Part shown: one piece after another, positions 1 through 10,049 of the stretch
Layout of the letters: each line of letters starts with the position of its first letter
How positions within the stretch are numbered: position 1 is the first letter of the stretch
Assembly (NCBI GenBank): GCA_016713525.1
Contig: JADJOZ010000024.1
Location: forward strand, 1 to 30,503
Source of the DNA: Bacteroidota bacterium
Lineage (GTDB): Bacteria > Bacteroidota > Bacteroidia > AKYH767-A > OLB10
Length of the DNA stretch: 30,503 nucleotides
Direction of reading: 5' to 3'
Notes under the pieces: model-generated
The model's input: the letters and a program-made list of their open reading frames with translations, nothing else
Database searches by the model: none
Told to the model about the DNA's origin: nothing
Position numbers and translations under genes: made by a program

Positions 1-440
1 CTTCGTTTTTTTAAGATCAGTTGCATATTGTTCAAATGCCTTATCAAATGAAGGAATCATTTTAGCAAACAATGGGAAAAGAGGACCACCTATTTTCTCT
101 ACCATGGTAAAGTTTGTTAAAGTATTACCAATCGATTTCAGAGTGTAAACCCGATTGCCCATTGCATCACCCCAGACTAAACGATTTTCCAAATCAAACT
201 CTTTTATTTTTAACTTAAATTCTCTTTTCGGATCTAATGTTGATTTGAGTTTAATTTTTTCACCCGGCGCAATTAATCCATCAATTGAAATTACGGTTGA
301 ATTCCATCGAGGGAAATCATTTGCATTGGCTAAGAGTGCCCAAATAATACTTCTGTCAGCTTTGATGTCAATGCTTACTGCCGTTTCCCGGCTAAAGGTT
401 TTGGTGGTTACGGATTTGCCGTTTGATGATAGGTTGTCAT
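1..440 (-). pseudogene. SRPBCC (START-like) family protein, broken copy cut by window edge
   Basis: This is a second copy of the intact SRPBCC gene at 16169-16636, and it matches it closely by eye over its whole visible length. The ATG at 438-440 corresponds to the start of the intact copy. The reading frame is lost within ten codons because one base is missing (ACCTATC here, ACTGTATC there), and three further bases are missing from an A run. A second break lies at the window edge, where T7 replaces T5 near position 10 and shifts the C-terminus. Between these points the frame is open and encodes the same fold, a small hydrophobic-ligand-binding domain. It follows the broken sigma factor by about 58 bp, as in the other copy. 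It is either a decayed paralog or a gene carrying sequencing indels. Confidence 0.75.
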
Positions 441-498
441 TTTTTGCTTTTTTTGATTGTTATACCTCTTTGACGATTGGGCAAAACAAAACGATAGG

Positions 499-1301
499 CT
501 ATTGATCATTTTTTTCAGAATAATTTTCCATCACAGCTCTATTGTGTTGTAGATGAAGTAATTGCAAATCGGCGCCGTTAGAATTAAATGGGTCAATTTC
601 TTTCATTATTCTAAATCGAAGGTCAAGCAGCAATTCTCTGTCAGGGTCATTTGCTTTTTTAGCAAACTCAATTTTATTCTTCTCCACCTCAAAATTTTTG
701 TTTCGAACAAAATGCCATTCAATTCTGAGCATTGGTGACAGGTCCCTTCTTTATTTATCAACGCACAACGACCTTCGTAAATATGAACCATTTTTGCACG
801 ACTGGTATGCAGGTAATATTTTATCATGGCTTCAGTTGTCTGTAATATTTCTGCGATTTCTGAAACCTTGAAATCATATACCTCTTTCAGTAACATACAA
901 AGGTGTTGTTCTAATGGTAGTGATTTCGAAATGCATGTCAGGCAGAAAGTAATATGCTCTTTAATTTCGAAAGCAGCATGTGTTGATGATTGCATGAGGT
1001 TGGCTATCTCAGGAAAATAGTCGGGGTTTGCAAGTGCCTTTTCACGACAAATATCAGTAACATTTTCAGGCCATCTTTTCTTTGCACGTAAATTGTCTTT
1101 GAAATATTTGATCCTATTGGTAAAATCCACATGTCTTCCACAGTGCTTTCGGCTCGAAAAGTGTCGGAGTTTGTGACGCTTTGGGAAAGTATCCTGAACT
1201 ATATCTTCAGTGTCTTCAACACTCGCTGTTATTCTTAAAATATAAGATTTTAACTGCGGCCGTGCCGCCTCAAACTCATTTGTAAATTCTTCAAGTGTCA
1301 T
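499..1301 (-). pseudogene. ECF-type sigma-70 factor, frameshifted copy 1
   Basis: Paralog of the sigma factor at 16694-17496; start and stop are offset by the same 16195 bp. The N-terminus (MTLEEFTNEFEAARPQLKSY) is region 2. After VEDTEDIVQDTF the sequence turns nonsensical for about 30 residues (1100-1195) through several compensating indels, then returns to frame at DNLRAKKRWPE. Region 4 (SLPLEQHLCMLLKEVYDFKV to YLHTSRAKMVHIYEG) is intact. A second frameshift near 715, after CHQCSELNGI, moves the last 70 residues to another frame ending at 499. The C-terminal Cys pair (CHQC) is kept. A working protein is unlikely as written. The damaged -10-recognition helix makes this look more decayed than copy 2, whose single break can be repaired by one base. 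Confidence 0.8.
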
Positions 1302-1388
1302 TGGGCTTCCCTTTTCTTAGAAGTTAATGTGATATTGTGTATCTTGATTTAGATTGTGGTTTGGCCGAATAATTTCATTTCATTTTTT

Positions 1389-1433
1389 AGAATCTTTATA
1401 CACTAACTGAATGTTAAAATTAAAATGTAAAGT
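1389..1433 (-). promoter_or_regulatory. Conserved upstream block of the sigma/SRPBCC locus, copy 1
   Basis: A 45-bp block about 90 bp upstream of the sigma start is repeated at 17585-17629 with only three differences that I can see, although the sequence between block and start codon has diverged a good deal. Its core reads CACTAACTGAATGTTAAAAT on the + strand. Such conservation in non-coding DNA suggests a promoter or operator for the sigma operon, possibly autoregulated. I cannot assign -35/-10 or Bacteroidota -33/-7 boxes with confidence. Confidence 0.4.
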
Positions 1434-2116
1434 TTCTTCAAAGGTTTCTGTAGTTCATCCAGCTGGTCAAAGCTAATAATAAACAGGTGTTTTACCAACT
1501 TTTGCCCTTACAGTAACTTTCATGAAAATGGATATCACTTTTCACATAATTGTTTATGCTTTCCTTGCACATACTTCCCCCAATATGGATGTCGGTTTTC
1601 GCATAAATTTCCGACGGAGAGTGACAAGCATTTTACAGGAAACAATATGCTGCTTATAATTTAGCTCTTAAGTACTAATTCCTTTACCTCTTCTATTTTC
1701 ATTCATTTTCCTATCCCTGCCCTTCTCCTGTAGGTTATTCCGTTAATCACAAATATCTGGGGTGTGCAAAAGGTTTGGGGCATTTTAATGCTACTGCAAT
1801 TGATGACAGAGTGATTTAAACTATTTCCATTTTCAAAAACGGTACTTTTGCCGACAACACGAATTTGATAATGTATATGATGTTTATGTTCTTACACCTT
1901 TTTAAAATCACAAAATCACTATCATATTTAAAGTGTTTTTGTAACTTATAATAAGCTGGGAGAAACATATTCTACAATCTAATATTCTGCTTCATAAATT
2001 TTGAATTAAAGGAAGTTTTCATTCCAAAATCAAAATATTTTTATTAGCATTGTTTACTTTTAAAAACATGAATAATAGCCTTGTTAAATGAAATCAAAAA
2101 TTGACTTAAGCAAGTT
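1434..2116. other. Intergenic region between divergent sigma copy 1 and histidine kinase
   Basis: No coding potential was recognised here. Up to about 1530 it is still alignable with 17630-17717, so the duplication extends past the promoter block. It contains one degenerate A-type palindrome (1710-1770). The remainder, about 1771-2116, is AT-rich leader DNA of the histidine kinase, with no motif I can defend. Confidence 0.5.
1710..1770 (+). repeat. A-type palindrome, degenerate (A0)
   Basis: The left arm CCCTGCCCTTCTCCTG is well kept, but the right arm is reduced to CTGGGGTG, so no full hairpin forms. The inner sequence (GGTTATTCCGTTAATCAC) is shared with the equally degenerate copy at 9711-9770, so these two form their own sub-lineage. 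Confidence 0.6.
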
Positions 2117-4109
2117 ATGCACAGAATAGCACTCATTTTGATAGGACTAATCGGGCTCAATTTGAGTGTTGCATTTTCGCAAAAAAGAGGTGATTCACAA
2201 AACCTTCAAGTTCGTGATACTGTTTTGATAAGCAACTTATTAAATCAGTCTGCTAACTTAGCAAATTCCAGTGTTGATACTGCTCTCTTACTTTCCGAAA
2301 TTGCAATAAAAAAATCAAATGCTATTGCATGGTTTCGTGGGATTGCACTTTCAAAGGAGCTTCATGCAGATCACTTAAAATCAAAGAAAAAATTCCTCGA
2401 ATCAACTAACTTCTACATGGATGCTATTGAAGCATTGTATGAGGTTGAGCCACAAAGTGCTAATAAACAGAATGTTAGATATTTAAAGGGAACCTACTTT
2501 GATACCCGACGAGCAGTTTTAGTGTCACTGAAACTTTCGGAATGTTTAAATCAACTCAAAAGTTTTCATAAATCCGATTCTATTTTGCGAAATGCGCTAA
2601 TACTTTCTAATAACTATAATGATCGGGACTTGTCATTTAAAGTCAAGGAAGCTCAAAGTTTATTTTATGAAATTTCAAAGGACTTTGTAAAAGCAATCTA
2701 CCTGCAAAATGAAATTTGTAAGGACTATATTAAGATCAAAGCAACAACAAGGCATTAACCCAATGTGAATATATAGGTGATTTATGTGTTCGCATAAAAG
2801 ATTATGACCAAGCGATAGAATCTTATGAGAAAGCCCTAACTATTTTGATGGAAGACAACATCCTGACAAAGCATTGTGTTCAGCAAGAAGATTAAAGCAA
2901 CAAAAGCTTAAAAATAGCCGGAAAAATACAGAAAGCATTCAGATAGATAGTACTATTTCAAAAGCGGTTCGGAGGAAATCATTACTACTTCAGACTCAAC
3001 ATGGATAACCTCAGAACCGGAAATGACTCTTAAAACACAGCCTGTCAACAAAAGTAAAGTAATTGAAAGTATAGAGTTAAAAAGAAAAGCGATCAAAAGT
3101 TATATGAAGAGGCAAGAAAAAGTATGATTTTAATGCTGCATATAAAATTTCTAAACGAATAACTGCATATGATTCTTTGCTTATCACATATGAATCTGAA
3201 AACACACCCAGTAAATTTTCAGATTTTAAAATGAATTTACTCAAACTCAGATATGACAAGATGGAGTTAGAAAGATTAAGTCGGGAGAGGCTTATAGAAA
3301 AAGAGAAAAGGGATTATATTAATAAAATTAGTGTTCAAGAACAAGAAACAAAAAGGATTGTTGACAAATATTTGTCTACTATTTTGTTAATGATTATCGC
3401 AATTTTGATCTTAGCATTTGTTATCTATAAAAAACGTAAAGATGCTGAATCAAGATTTAAATTAAATATTGCTAAAATTGAGATGAAGGCACTAAGGGCA
3501 CAAATGAATCCGCATTTTATTTTTAATGCACTGCAAAGCATACAAACGTTTCTTATTCAGCACAAAGATGATGAAGCCAATACTTACTTGATCAAGTTTT
3601 CAAAATTAATGAGAATGGTTCTTGAAAATTCGCAACACGCAGAAATAACTCTTGAAAACGAAATAGCAACATTGAAATTATATATGGCTCTTGAGTCTAT
3701 AAGACTTAAGTTTCCCTTTACATACGACTTTCAGATTGAAAGCGCTATCAATATTGAAAGTGATTTAATTCCTCCTTTAATATTACAACCAATTGTAGAA
3801 AATAGTATCTGGCATGGTTTGCAATACAAAAACGATCCGGGACACATAATGATCAAGATGCTACTAGAGCAAGGATCAATGGTAATCATTGTAGAAGACA
3901 ATGGTATTGGAAGATCAGGCCAAAAGAACTGGAATAACCCCTTAATGGAAAACAAGGAGTCACTGGGAACCAAGTTAACTGCTGAACGATTAAAAATATT
4001 GAACGAAACTCATGGGACTCCAACATCATTTAAAATTGAAGATTTGTATGACATTGATGGTAGACCAACTGGGACTAAGGCAATATTAAAACTACCCCAT
4101 TTTTCCTGA
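2117..4109 (+). CDS. TPR-type sensor histidine kinase, LytS/His_kinase class (frameshifted)
   Basis: Sensor kinase of about 660 residues. It has a signal peptide (MHRIALILIGLIGLNLSVAF), a helical TPR-like periplasmic region (for example KDYDQAIESYEKALTIL near 2800), a coiled segment, one transmembrane helix (STILLMIIAILILAFVIY, about 3378-3430), and then the His_kinase core with the phospho-acceptor motif LRAQMNPHFIFNALQSIQ near 3490-3545. The ATPase part follows, with an N box (ILQPIVENSIWHGL) and G1 box (VEDNGIGRSG). The frame breaks near 2745, again between about 2860 and 3000, and near 3115, where a run in GCAAGAAAAAGTATG lacks one A. Repairing these gives continuous family-like sequence. 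The catalytic half from 3120 to 4109 is intact. It precedes a LytTR regulator by 117 bp, its probable partner. The transmitted signal is unknown. Confidence 0.85.
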
Positions 4110-4226
4110 ATGGAAATTGGAAATGTGATTCAATGATTGATTTTTAAATGAACTAATTGTTTAAATTGTGACGCATATCTTGTAAATTAACTTAACCTTA
4201 TTAGCACCAAAAAATTATTCAATCAA

Positions 4227-4993
4227 ATGCTTAAAACAATAATAGTTGAAAACGAAAAGCAACACATGGATTATTTAACGGGTTTAATTTCTAAGCATTT
4301 TCCTGAACTTGAAATTTTAGCATGTTATGATAATGTCCCTGAAGGGATAAGCGGTATTATTTCTTTGCGACCTCAGCTTGTATTTTTGGATATAGAATTG
4401 CCACCTTATACAGGTTTTGATCTGCTTGAAAAGACAAGGGATATTGCTTATGAAGTGATTTTCACAACCAGTTGGAATAAATATGCTGCAAAGGCGTTTC
4501 GGTTTTGCGCATTGGATTTTATTGAAAAACCGTATGGTTATGATGAGCTGAAAGAAGCTTTAACTAAATACAAAATGTAACTAATGGCACTTCAAAGAGG
4601 GGAATAGACGCATTGTTGCATAATATCAAACAAGTTGATTTTTCGATGCAGAAAATCGGCCTACCGGTTTTGGGGGGCATTGATTTTATTGCTGTCTCAG
4701 AAATCATACTTTGCCAATCGGATGATAACTGTACAGATTTTTACTTACTTGGCAAAAGAAAGATTACCGCTACTAAAACATTGAAGTGGGTAGTAGAGTT
4801 GCTAAAAGAACATAATTTTTTCAGGATACATGATTCTTACTTTATTAACCTGAATCATATTATCAAATATAAAAGAGGCGGAGAGGGCGGTGTTGTTGAA
4901 ATGGCAGAAGGATTCGAAGCGGATGTTTCCCGTAGGAGGAAAGACGATTTTTTAAAAAGCCTCACTGACTTAAGGATGATTCATAAAAAGTGA
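4227..4993 (+). CDS. LytTR-family response regulator (frameshifted)
   Basis: Response regulator of about 255 residues with a receiver domain (1-117) and a LytTR DNA-binding domain (about 150-250). The phospho-acceptor Asp is in LVFLDIELPPYTGFD and the conserved Lys in DFIEKPYGYDEL. The acidic pocket reads IIVENEKQ where IIVDDE is usual, so both Asp positions are changed (E, N); phosphorylation may be altered. The LytTR part shows the typical FFRIHDSYFINLNHIIKYKR and SRRRKDDFLKSL. One indel near 4575 splits the two domains: the receiver frame stops at 4580, while the other frame reads through YQNVTNGTSKRGIDALLHNI without interruption. It lies downstream of the TPR histidine kinase and probably acts with it on target promoters. 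Confidence 0.87.
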
Positions 4994-5208
4994 AGTATTT
5001 TCAGTAACAATCAGAAATTCAGTTTGTTACGAGAGAGGGCATTTAACTGTTTGGTTAGTTTGCGCCACATACTTAAATTTTGTGTGCGTAAACTAAATGG
5101 CCGAATTAGGTTGCAGCATTTACAGATATGTTTACACCGTATTTGCAAATCACTAAACAATTCTATTAAATCAAACTAAAATTAACCTCAATTCAAAATC
5201 CTAACAAA

Positions 5209-5747
5209 ATGAAAACATTCAATTCAACCTTCGTAATCATTTTTACATTCATTGCTTCAATATCTTTTACTTCCTGTGAAAAGGGCGACAGGTGCTCCTT
5301 GGACCACAGGGCCCAATAGGCCCTCCAGGAAACGTAAATGTAATTTCTAAAACAGTAACTGTCAGTTCCGGTGACTGGATATCATATTCAAATCCGCTTG
5401 GTGGTAATATGAAGGATCCCAAAATCTGTACCGGAAATTACTTCTTCAATTGTTTCTACCGGAGCAGTAATGGTGTATTTAAGGCAATCTTATAACACAG
5501 GGGGATATTACTATCAGGCATTGCCTTTCAATAGGTTGTGGATAGTAATAACATGCGGTCATACCACTTTAGCATTTCTACTAATTTGTTGAACTTGTTT
5601 ATTGAAGAAACGGACAACAACATTGGAAGCCTTGGATCCTACACTTATAAAGTTGTAATTATTCCTGCAAACAGAATGGCAGAAAATCCGGATGTTAATT
5701 TACTGAACTATGATGAAGTTAAAGCCAGCTTCAATTTGGTTGAGTAG
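5209..5747 (+). CDS. Collagen-like lipoprotein (frameshifted)
   Basis: Secreted lipoprotein of about 180 residues. The start at 5209 gives a signal sequence ending in a lipobox (SISFTSCEKGD). After indels near 5292-5302 the frame encodes Gly-x-y triplets (GAPGPQGPIGPPGN), a short collagen-like segment directly behind the lipid anchor. A C-terminal domain follows (VISKTVTVSSGDWISY; later GGYYYQALPFNRLW and YTYKVVIIPANR). Further breaks occur near 5425 and 5535. This architecture is common in Bacteroidota surface lipoproteins of unknown function; the collagen part may act as a stalk. The gene has its own strong terminator 23 bp downstream. Confidence 0.75.
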
Positions 5748-5769
5748 CAGTAACTCCAAATACATTTTG

Positions 5770-5803
5770 AAATGGGTGTCATTTTAAATGACACCCATTT
5801 TTT
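5770..5803 (+). terminator. Rho-independent terminator of the collagen-like lipoprotein gene
   Basis: A perfect 15-bp inverted repeat (AAATGGGTGTCATTT, 5770-5784, with its complement at 5786-5800) is followed by a T run. The GGGTGTC/GACACCC core gives a stable hairpin. It starts 23 bp after the stop codon. Confidence 0.88.
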
Positions 5804-6463
5804 GTCCTTATTATCTTTTTTCCTCTAGGAAATCACCCAGATAATTACAACCTGTTTTCATCGGTTTACGATTTTATTTTATTAAATGGCTATTTTATGG
5901 TTGCAGTTAATCTTTGACCAGTTTTGATGACTGTTTGCTACCGACCAGTTGTTCTGAAATACTTATTCAACTTTTGAATTATTTGATCATAGTCAGGAAG
6001 CTAAGTGCTGACTTATGGAGTTTTCTAACGGTTTGTCATGGGGAAAGTAATTCTTTCAAACTGACCGAAATAAACAATTGTTTATTTCAATTAGCCCGGG
6101 ATCATTAAAACAAAATTTATTTACAAGTGTTAACTTTATTATATGAAATTTCGATCAACCAGTAGGAGTGTATCATTCAAAACAGGATTGATCATCCAAT
6201 AAATATAAGAGGGAATACAATCTCCAAATTCAATTATAGGGTTCTGTGAAAAAAATTTAAGTTCTAAATATTTATGCTTTGAATCATCCGGCTTCTATGG
6301 CTCGATTCTTTGAAGGTGAAATTTTCCTATAATGTTCTTAGGTATCCAAGAGAAATACCGATTTTCTGGAGATTGATCGAGCCAGATGCCTTTGATTACG
6401 AGTTAACTAAATGTAGAATGAGATACACAAAAGAGACTGTTTTAAATTTGAGGATAATACATA
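5804..6463. other. Non-coding stretch
   Basis: Sequence between a rightward and a leftward gene. Short open frames exist (for example 5914-6108 and a frame ending at 6479), but none has a recognisable domain, ribosome binding site or family resemblance. I see no repeat module of the kinds found elsewhere in the window. Confidence 0.4.
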
Positions 6464-6499
6464 GTAAAATGGGCTTATGATATAATAAGCCCATTTTAC
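6464..6499. terminator. 15-bp inverted repeat, probable terminator of the leftward propeller gene
   Basis: GTAAAATGGGCTTAT (6464-6478) and its exact reverse complement (6485-6499) enclose a 6-nt loop, about 86 bp past the stop of the leftward gene. The T-tract on the minus side is part of the stem rather than a clean tail, so termination strength is uncertain. Confidence 0.55.
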
Positions 6500-6584
6500 A
6501 AATACTTATTTGATTTTAATTGTCTTTATCTCAGACTGTAGCGCTAAATGTAAAAGAGATGATTTTATCAATATGGTAATCAAA

Positions 6585-8282
6585 TTACTGCTTTATTATT
6601 TTTGTTATATATGAAGAATTATTGTTTGCGACTTGCATTAAGTACATCCCGCTTGTCAGATGTTCTAAGTCAATCATTACATCATCGATATTTGATTCGA
6701 TTTCTTTGATTATTTTTCCTTGCAAAGTGTAGATTTTGATATTTGATTCAATAGGAATGCCGGATAAAGTGATTTCAGAAACAAAAGGGTTTGGGAATAC
6801 CTTGAAAGGTATCATTGTAGAAATTTCGTTAATCTCTGTCGAGAAAGTTGAATACTTCGCAACAAACGCATCTTCAAGGCCATTTGAAGCTGCCAGGTTA
6901 ACATTTGCTGAAGGATCAAAATCACATGTATTATTGTACCGCCCAGATATATAAATATTTTCATCAGTGTCAATTATTATATCAAACGGGTAAACATGGC
7001 CGGAAGATTCTAGGGAGATAACATTTTGAAATGCCCCGTTGTCATTATATTTGGCAATGAAGCCAGAGGCGAAGGGTGTTGATGTGCTTAAAGTATCCAC
7101 ATTAACAGACGGGTCAAAATCTACGGTTCCTGCAAACCATCCGGTTATAAATACATTACCATCGTTATCAGTGGTCGTAGCTAAAATTAGAACCACCGGT
7201 CGGCTGACCAATTCCGAAAGCCCACTGTAAAGTTGCATTGACATCATAGCTTGCAATAAATCCATTGATAACACCACTAGTGAAAATAATGTAATTACCA
7301 GAGTTAAGATCGAAATCACATGCTCCATCAATATGGCCTGTTAAATATATATTTCCTGGGTTTTTCGCATTAATATCTATTCCAACATCATCACCACCAG
7401 ATCCTAATGGATACGCCCAAACATAATTAGATCCAGCTGTATATTTTGCAATGAAAATTTCATCTCCACCTATACTATTTATATTATTAACACTTGAAGT
7501 AGGATCGAAGTCTGCAGATCCTCCAAATACACCAGTAATGTATATGTTGCTCATTGGATCTACTGATATACTATATCCAGCGATATGTGAATTCGACTCT
7601 ATCTTAAACGCCCATAAGTATGATCCTGAACTGTTATATTTAGCTACGAAAACTGCTTCGTTTGAACTGGTCAGGTTAGCTGTTCCATTGTCTGGGTTGA
7701 AATCTGCTGTGCCCTGAAATAATCCTATTACAATGAGATTATCGGAACTATCAAGGTCCATGCTGATTACTGCATCGTAACTGTTTTGGCTCCCCAGGTC
7801 AAATGCCCAGATGAAATTTCCTGAACTATCGTATTTTGCAATGAAGCCATCACTAGATGTACCTGCATTTAAAGTGGTGTTTCCACCTGCACTTGGGTCA
7901 AAATCAAAACTGCCTCCAAATTCTCCCACAATAATTATATCGTTAGTATTAGTAATTAAAATTTTTCGAGCATAATCATATGATGATGATCCTCTTCTGA
8001 AACCCCAGATAATATTTCCTTCAGAATTATATTTTGCAACAAAAAAGTCGTTACTGCCCCCATTTGATGTTATATTATAGGTGCCTGAAGTTGGATCTAA
8101 ATCTACAATCCCATTGATTGTGCCTGTGACATAAACATTTCCAGAACTATCTACTGCAACGCTTTGGGCATTATCATTTAAACTGTTTCCAAAATTCAGA
8201 TGCCAATTATATCCTGGTATTTGTGCTGCCAACATGTTATAATTAAATAAAATAACAAGAGTAATTAAGATGTGTTTTTCAT
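6585..8282 (-). CDS. Seven-unit SBBP-like beta-propeller protein with T9SS sorting domain (frameshifted)
   Basis: Secreted or cell-surface protein of about 565 residues. Seven repeats are visible, each with GN(V/I)Y(V/I)TG followed by a xxDFDP motif, for example GNVYVTGTINGIVDLDP, SNIYITGVFGGSADFDP and ENIYISGRYNNTCDFDP. This matches a seven-bladed propeller. The C-terminus (FKVFPNPFVSEITLSG ... GMYLMQVANN) is a type A T9SS signal, so export by PorU-type processing is likely. The start at 8282 is inferred: ATGAAAAACACATC lacks one A of the codons that would give the signal peptide MKKHILITLVILFNYNMLAAQ, which then runs straight into the open frame at 8235. A second indel near 7185 separates units 5 and 6. 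The gene follows the metallopeptidase by 24 bp and is probably co-transcribed. Its ligand is unknown. Confidence 0.88.
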
Positions 8283-8306
8283 AGTATTATTTTTTAAGTG
8301 TGATTT

Positions 8307-9173
8307 TTACTGAATTAGATTTCCGGGCTTTAAAATTGCAGGATAAATGACTTCATTTATTTTTCTCTTACCATCTGCTATTTCTGATATATATTTGTCT
8401 TCTGCTTCATTAGATGAAGATGTCTGAGAACACTTGACATTATTTTATTTATTATCTTAGTATGTAGTTGTGTATAAGTAAAATTGGTACCATTCAGGAA
8501 TTCACTTCCGCAATCTATACCAATTGCTGCGGCTGCCGTCCTTTGATTTGGAGTTCCATGATGGTTGCTTGAGTTGTACTGGTAATCCCCACTATTATAC
8601 ACACTATTTATGAAACCATTAATTAGATTAGCATTCCATTGTTTCGCAGCAATAATATAAAATCCAGCAAAAGCATCAGCTTAGCTCCGACAGTAGAGTT
8701 CCTTGATTAATCCATCCATAATTAAATTGAATTTGGTGAGCCCACTCATGCGCTAATATTCCATCAACAGCATGGTCTCCGAAATTCGGCACGGTATGGT
8801 AGAATAGATTGTATCCATAATGAATGTTTCCATTTGTTGTTGAAACAGCATTCTTTATTCCTGGAGGTTCATACCAAACATAAACGTTAGCAGCGATATT
8901 CCAGAAAGATTGCTGCCTGTCAACTTCTTGTGAGAATTTATTATCATTATAGTTGTTGTAAAAGGTGTTTCCAAGTGAACCTATGTTTGAGTAACTTGTG
9001 CTGTAACCAAGGCATCCATCCATTGAAACACAATTTGATTCTTCTTCTCCATAGTTGTACGAGAAAGGGTCATCACACGAATCTTTTTTGCAACTTGTTG
9101 CTAAAAGCATCACAACTAAATATATTGCTGTTGCTTGTTTGAGTTTTCGAGGATAGTTATTCAGGGTTATCAT
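8307..9173 (-). CDS. Lipoprotein zinc metallopeptidase, YpfJ-like (frameshifted)
   Basis: Probable outer-membrane or periplasmic lipoprotein of about 288 residues: signal peptide ending in a lipobox (VVMLLATSCKKD), then a zinc metallopeptidase domain. The HExxH motif is ILAHEWAHQIQ near residue 145. A downstream ELxADAFAGFY segment would supply the third ligand, and HGTPNQR matches the HGT.xQR segment of the neutral zinc metallopeptidase family that includes YpfJ. One indel near 8690 stops the frame right after LLSEL; the other frame continues with ADAFAGFYIIAAKQW. Another near 8430 moves the C-terminus to the frame ending at 8307 (SSSNEAEDKYISEIADGK). The substrate is unknown. The propeller cargo gene directly downstream suggests a joint surface function. 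Confidence 0.8.
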
Positions 9174-9710
9174 TTTACTTTTTACGCCTCATCTTACCGG
9201 TTCCGCGAATGCTTCGGTGTGCTGTAGCACAAGTGTTTTGATGAGCTAAAAGTATCCCGTTCCAAGTCAGGTAATTTGACCATTTAGTAAAAGGCGGGAA
9301 TATATAGTTTATGGTTGTTTCAGCTCTTTATGAGAAAATGCAGGAAATTATATCTACTGGTTCTTTTGTATCACTATTCATTTCAGGGAAGCATAGACAT
9401 GCTAATAATCACATACCTTTAAAAATGTGGACCACTACATAGAGTGATTATTAAAAAATTGATTTATTCACAGAATTGATTGATAAGTAATTGGTTTTCA
9501 TTAAAAGAATGCAAACCAAAAAGTCCAAAGAATGGAATCGGCAAGGTTTCATTCTAAACATTTAAAATCAGGTCTTGGAGCTTTGAAATGAATGGATATC
9601 CTTGGTATTTATTAATTTATTTAAGTTGTTGGTAGAATGATGTTTCAGAGCAAGTTGAATCCGGAGCTAATAGCTACCTTTCAGGCTCATTCACGCCGAG
9701 TTTCTCATTT
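9174..9710. other. Intergenic region upstream of the metallopeptidase
   Basis: No gene was recognised. A small 6-bp hairpin (TGTGCT/AGCACA, 9218-9231) lies near the metallopeptidase start, and a GCCTCATC string at 9187 resembles the edge of A-type repeats without an accompanying stem. The leftward promoter of the metallopeptidase gene must lie here, but I cannot place it. Confidence 0.4.
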
Positions 9711-9770
9711 GCCTCATCCCTGCCCTTCTCCTGCATAAGGTTATTCCGTTAATCACAAATATTTTCGCTG
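9711..9770 (+). repeat. A-type palindrome, degenerate (A1)
   Basis: Starts with GCCTCATCCCTGCCCTTC like the intact copies, but the right arm is lost (CGCTGGGG). Its inner sequence matches the copy at 1710 rather than the intact copies. It is followed immediately by a complete A element. Confidence 0.7.
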
Positions 9771-9782
9771 GGGTTACGCTTT

Positions 9783-9850
9783 GCCTCATCCCTGCCCTTC
9801 TCCTGCATAAGCATTGCGTTATTCACAAATATTTTCGGCAGGAGAAGGGA
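9783..9850 (+). repeat. A-type palindromic element (A2)
   Basis: Perfect 12-bp stem: left arm CCCTTCTCCTGC at 9795-9806, right arm GCAGGAGAAGGG at 9838-9849, loop of about 31 nt. It is preceded by the conserved GCCTCATCCCTG. It is followed by a segment (GATTAAACTAAATGTT) that also follows the copy at 10234, then by an inverted B element. Confidence 0.85.
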
Positions 9851-9888
9851 AAGGTTTTGATTAAACTAAATGTTATGAAGTACTCCCC

Positions 9889-9957
9889 CCCCTCTCCAGC
9901 CAAAAATGCTTTTTCGAAGACAGATGCCATTGCTGGAGAGGGGCCGGGGTGAGGCGG
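9889..9957 (-). repeat. B-type palindromic element (B1)
   Basis: Perfect 12-bp stem: CCCCTCTCCAGC at 9889-9900 and GCTGGAGAGGGG at 9932-9943, followed by CCGGGGTGAGGCGG. Read on the minus strand it begins GCCTCACCCCGGCCCCTCTC, parallel to the A element start. Confidence 0.85.
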
Positions 9958-10049
9958 AAGGAGTAACACAATGAGAATGAGAACGGAATGAGAAATGAGA
10001 ATGGGAACGGAACGGGAACGGAAGGAGAAGCAGAAGGAGAATGAGAATG

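Noticed and set aside
826..1020. Rightward 64-residue frame opposite sigma copy 1
   Set aside because: Antisense shadow of conserved sigma region 4.
5914..6108. 64-residue rightward frame after the lipoprotein terminator
   Set aside because: No ribosome binding site, no family resemblance, Cys/Leu-rich random-looking composition.
9218..9231. Small hairpin TGTGCT-GT-AGCACA as a terminator or riboswitch
   Set aside because: Only six base pairs with a two-base loop and no T-tract; no larger conserved structure could be drawn.
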